This document shows, in pieces, positions 62,818 through 64,000 of a stretch of 64,000 nt of DNA. A program made the position numbers and the translations under genes. Source of the DNA: Haloterrigena salifodinae (GTDB lineage: Archaea > Halobacteriota > Halobacteria > Halobacteriales > Natrialbaceae). The notes beneath the pieces were generated by a model. It did no database searches. It was not told the DNA's origin and worked only from the letters and a program-made list of their open reading frames with translations. The stretch's first letter is position 1. The number at the start of each line of letters is the position of its first letter. The stretch spans positions 186,001 to 250,000 of the forward strand of contig NZ_RQWN01000001.1 of assembly GCF_003977755.1 (NCBI RefSeq). Reading direction: 5' to 3'.

Positions 62818-63228
62818 ATGGACTCCGACACGCCGCCACCGATCGACACCTACGGGACGGACTCGGACGCGAGCTCGGATTCGAACCGGATCGTCAACGC
62901 CCTGCTCGGCGGCGGCGTCGGGATCGTGCTGTCGTTCCTCCCGGGATCGACCGTTCTCGGCGGGGCCGTCGCCGGCTACCTCGAGGGCGGCGGGACCGAC
63001 GAGGGACTTCGGGTCGGCGCGCTCGCGGGGCTCGTCATGCTCGTCCCGAAACTGCTGTTCGGGCTGGTCGCGCTCTGGTTTCTCGGGATTCTGGGACCGG
63101 GCGGCTTCGGGGCCGTGATCGTCCTCTTCCTGCTGGGCATCGCGGCGTACACCCTCGCCCTGAGTATCGTCGGCGCGGTGATCGGGACCGTCCTCGAGAG
63201 CGAATTCGGATCGCGGACTCAGTTGTAG
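62818..63228 (+). CDS. DUF5518 family membrane protein
   Basis: 136 residues from the ATG at 62818. A polar start (SDTPPPIDTYGTDSDASSDSN) precedes helices near 25-43, 45-60 (with Gly-rich LGGAVAGYLEGGG), 68-95 and 100-128. The Gly-rich pattern VLGGAVAGYLEGGGTDEGLRVGALAGL is what I remember for DUF5518 of haloarchaea. Its 3' end overlaps the convergent transcription factor S gene by ten bases. Confidence 0.8.
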   Translation: MDSDTPPPIDTYGTDSDASSDSNRIVNALLGGGVGIVLSFLPGSTVLGGAVAGYLEGGGTDEGLRVGALAGLVMLVPKLLFGLVALWFLGILGPGGFGAVIVLFLLGIAAYTLALSIVGAVIGTVLESEFGSRTQL

Positions 63229-63548
63229 CCGCGCCAGCGGTGCCCGCACTCGGTACACTTGAAAAAGCGCGTCGGCGGTTCGTCGGCCGAGGCGGTCTGT
63301 TTGAGGGTGTACCACGCCTCCTGGTTCTCGCACTCGTCGCAGACCACGTCCGTCGCCTTCGGCTTCCCCTCGAAGTTGGCGTTCTCGTCGGACTCGATCA
63401 CGTCGTCGTCGGTCTGGGACTCGGTGGTGATGAACGCGTCCTCCTGCTCGTGGTCGCGTTCGCTCGCGGCGCCGCAGTCGTCGTTCGTACAGACCATGCG
63501 ATCGCCCTGAGCTTTCATCATCGAGCCGCAATCGTCGCAGAACTGCAT
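63219..63548 (-). CDS. Transcription factor S (archaeal TFIIS-like)
   Basis: 109 residues from the ATG at 63548. N-terminal zinc ribbon (CDDCGSMMKAQGDRMVCTNDDCG), a linker, then a C-terminal ribbon CDECENQEAWYTLKQTASADEPPTRFFKCTECGHRW. The SADEP loop with the Asp-Glu pair is the catalytic finger that makes RNA polymerase cleave backtracked RNA. Length fits archaeal TFS. It is upstream of no operon partner visible here. Confidence 0.95.
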   Translation of the reverse strand: MQFCDDCGSMMKAQGDRMVCTNDDCGAASERDHEQEDAFITTESQTDDDVIESDENANFEGKPKATDVVCDECENQEAWYTLKQTASADEPPTRFFKCTECGHRWRGYN

Positions 63549-63604
63549 AACCGGGTGTAGCGGATCGAGCAGGAAAAGTGCACCTCTCGCGGGCCCGCGG
63601 GCGA

Positions 63605-64000
63605 TTACTCGCGACCCTCGAGCGCTTCGTCCTCCAAGACGACCGGGCAGTCGGCAACCCGGAACCGATCCAGCGCAGGCATATCGAGGATGTCGGTTCC
63701 CTCGCGGGTACACGCGACGGTCGGCGGCGACGCGAAGTGTTCGCACTGATGGCAGTAGCCGTCCGTCTCGATTTCGCGGATCTCTCGCTCCTCGTCGCGA
63801 GGGGACGCTGCTGGAGCATCGTCGTTCTCGAGGCGCTCCCAGAGTCGGTCGCGGTCGAGCGCCGCGACGTTCTCGCGGTCGAACAGTTCGTCGAAGTCGA
63901 TCCCGTCGGGGTCGGCGTCGTCTCCGGCCGCGCCCTGCCGCTCGTCGACCGCGGTGGCCAAGTCGCCGAGGGGACCGGTTCGGTTGGTGTCGTCGGATTC
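63605..64000 (-). CDS. Haloarchaeal protein with Cys pairs (cut by right edge)
   Basis: Minus-strand frame stays open to the window end; the visible C-terminal portion is about 131 residues. It contains an acidic N-terminal part (DEERQGAAGDDADPDGIDFDELFDRENVAALDRDRLWERL) and a Cys/His segment (YCHQCEHFASPPTVACTREGTDILDMPALDRFRVADCPVV), which could bind a metal. It is close to the transcription factor S gene (56 bases). Start lies beyond 64000. No family identified. Confidence 0.6.
   Translation of the reverse strand, partial: ESDDTNRTGPLGDLATAVDERQGAAGDDADPDGIDFDELFDRENVAALDRDRLWERLENDDAPAASPRDEEREIREIETDGYCHQCEHFASPPTVACTREGTDILDMPALDRFRVADCPVVLEDEALEGRE

Overview
This window comes from an extremely halophilic archaeon (class Halobacteria, most like the Natrialbales). 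The evidence is a GC-rich sequence, very acidic proteins, many starts preceded at about 27 bases by a TATA-like box with almost no leader, twin-arginine export signals, and archaeal informational genes: an archaeal-type RNase J, Nop5/fibrillarin, transcription factor S, a type II tRNA-Leu and a DNA polymerase IV with a PCNA-binding tail. I see no CRISPR array, insertion sequence, rRNA or clear prophage. Most of the window is ordinary chromosomal core.

Layout. 1-8.2 kb: a cut membrane protein, an aldo/keto reductase, small membrane proteins, a PAPS-reductase-family protein, a DUF2150-type protein, a TatD-type hydrolase with a zinc-ribbon partner, a MEDS-domain histidine kinase and a NYN protein. 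8.4-11.6 kb: two tandem Tat-exported subtilisins with matching promoters; the second has gained a C-terminal beta domain. 11.7-18.4 kb: a drug/metabolite transporter, gcvT-gcvH, an HTH regulator, DUF3054, a zinc-ribbon/J-domain protein and an acidic disordered protein. 18.5-24 kb: sucCD, an HTH regulator, a UbiA prenyltransferase, small proteins and tRNA-Leu(CAA). 24-30.9 kb: UspA, RNase J, a dodecin-like protein, an FNT channel, an inositol-phosphatase-family enzyme, DUF63 and an isolated GH43-like protein.

30.9-40.4 kb is a potassium-uptake island: three TrkH pores, two short TrkA subunits, one double-length TrkA and an Lrp-type regulator fused to a TrkA-C ligand domain. Two trkA-trkH pairs are tandem duplicates, and their first TrkA halves are almost identical in DNA while the second halves have diverged. 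40.6-42.1 kb holds nop5-flpA. 42.2-49.2 kb has a secreted glycoprotein-like protein, an acyl-CoA ligase opposite two AtoE-type short-chain fatty acid transporters (one carrying an in-frame array of DNA hairpins), and the haloarchaeal gamma-glutamylcysteine ligase.

49.2-64 kb: an HTH regulator, an M24-fold protein with eroded metal ligands, CtaA/Cox15, a DUF457-type membrane protein, a bacterio-opsin-activator-type regulator, a DUF389 protein, a UDG-superfamily protein, an AT-rich islet with a small membrane protein, a membrane-anchored J-domain protein, DNA polymerase IV, a redox group (HiPIP, four-cluster ferredoxin subunit, blue-copper protein), a DUF5518-type membrane protein, transcription factor S and a gene cut by the right edge.

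I did not find an unmistakable new multi-gene defence or mobile system. The least explained signals are the mosaic trk duplication, the hairpin array inside a transporter gene, the structured segment behind tRNA-Leu that repeats the tRNA 3' end, and the dodecin-like protein lacking the known flavin-contact residues. All functional calls are by recognition of motifs and family resemblance; no database search was run.
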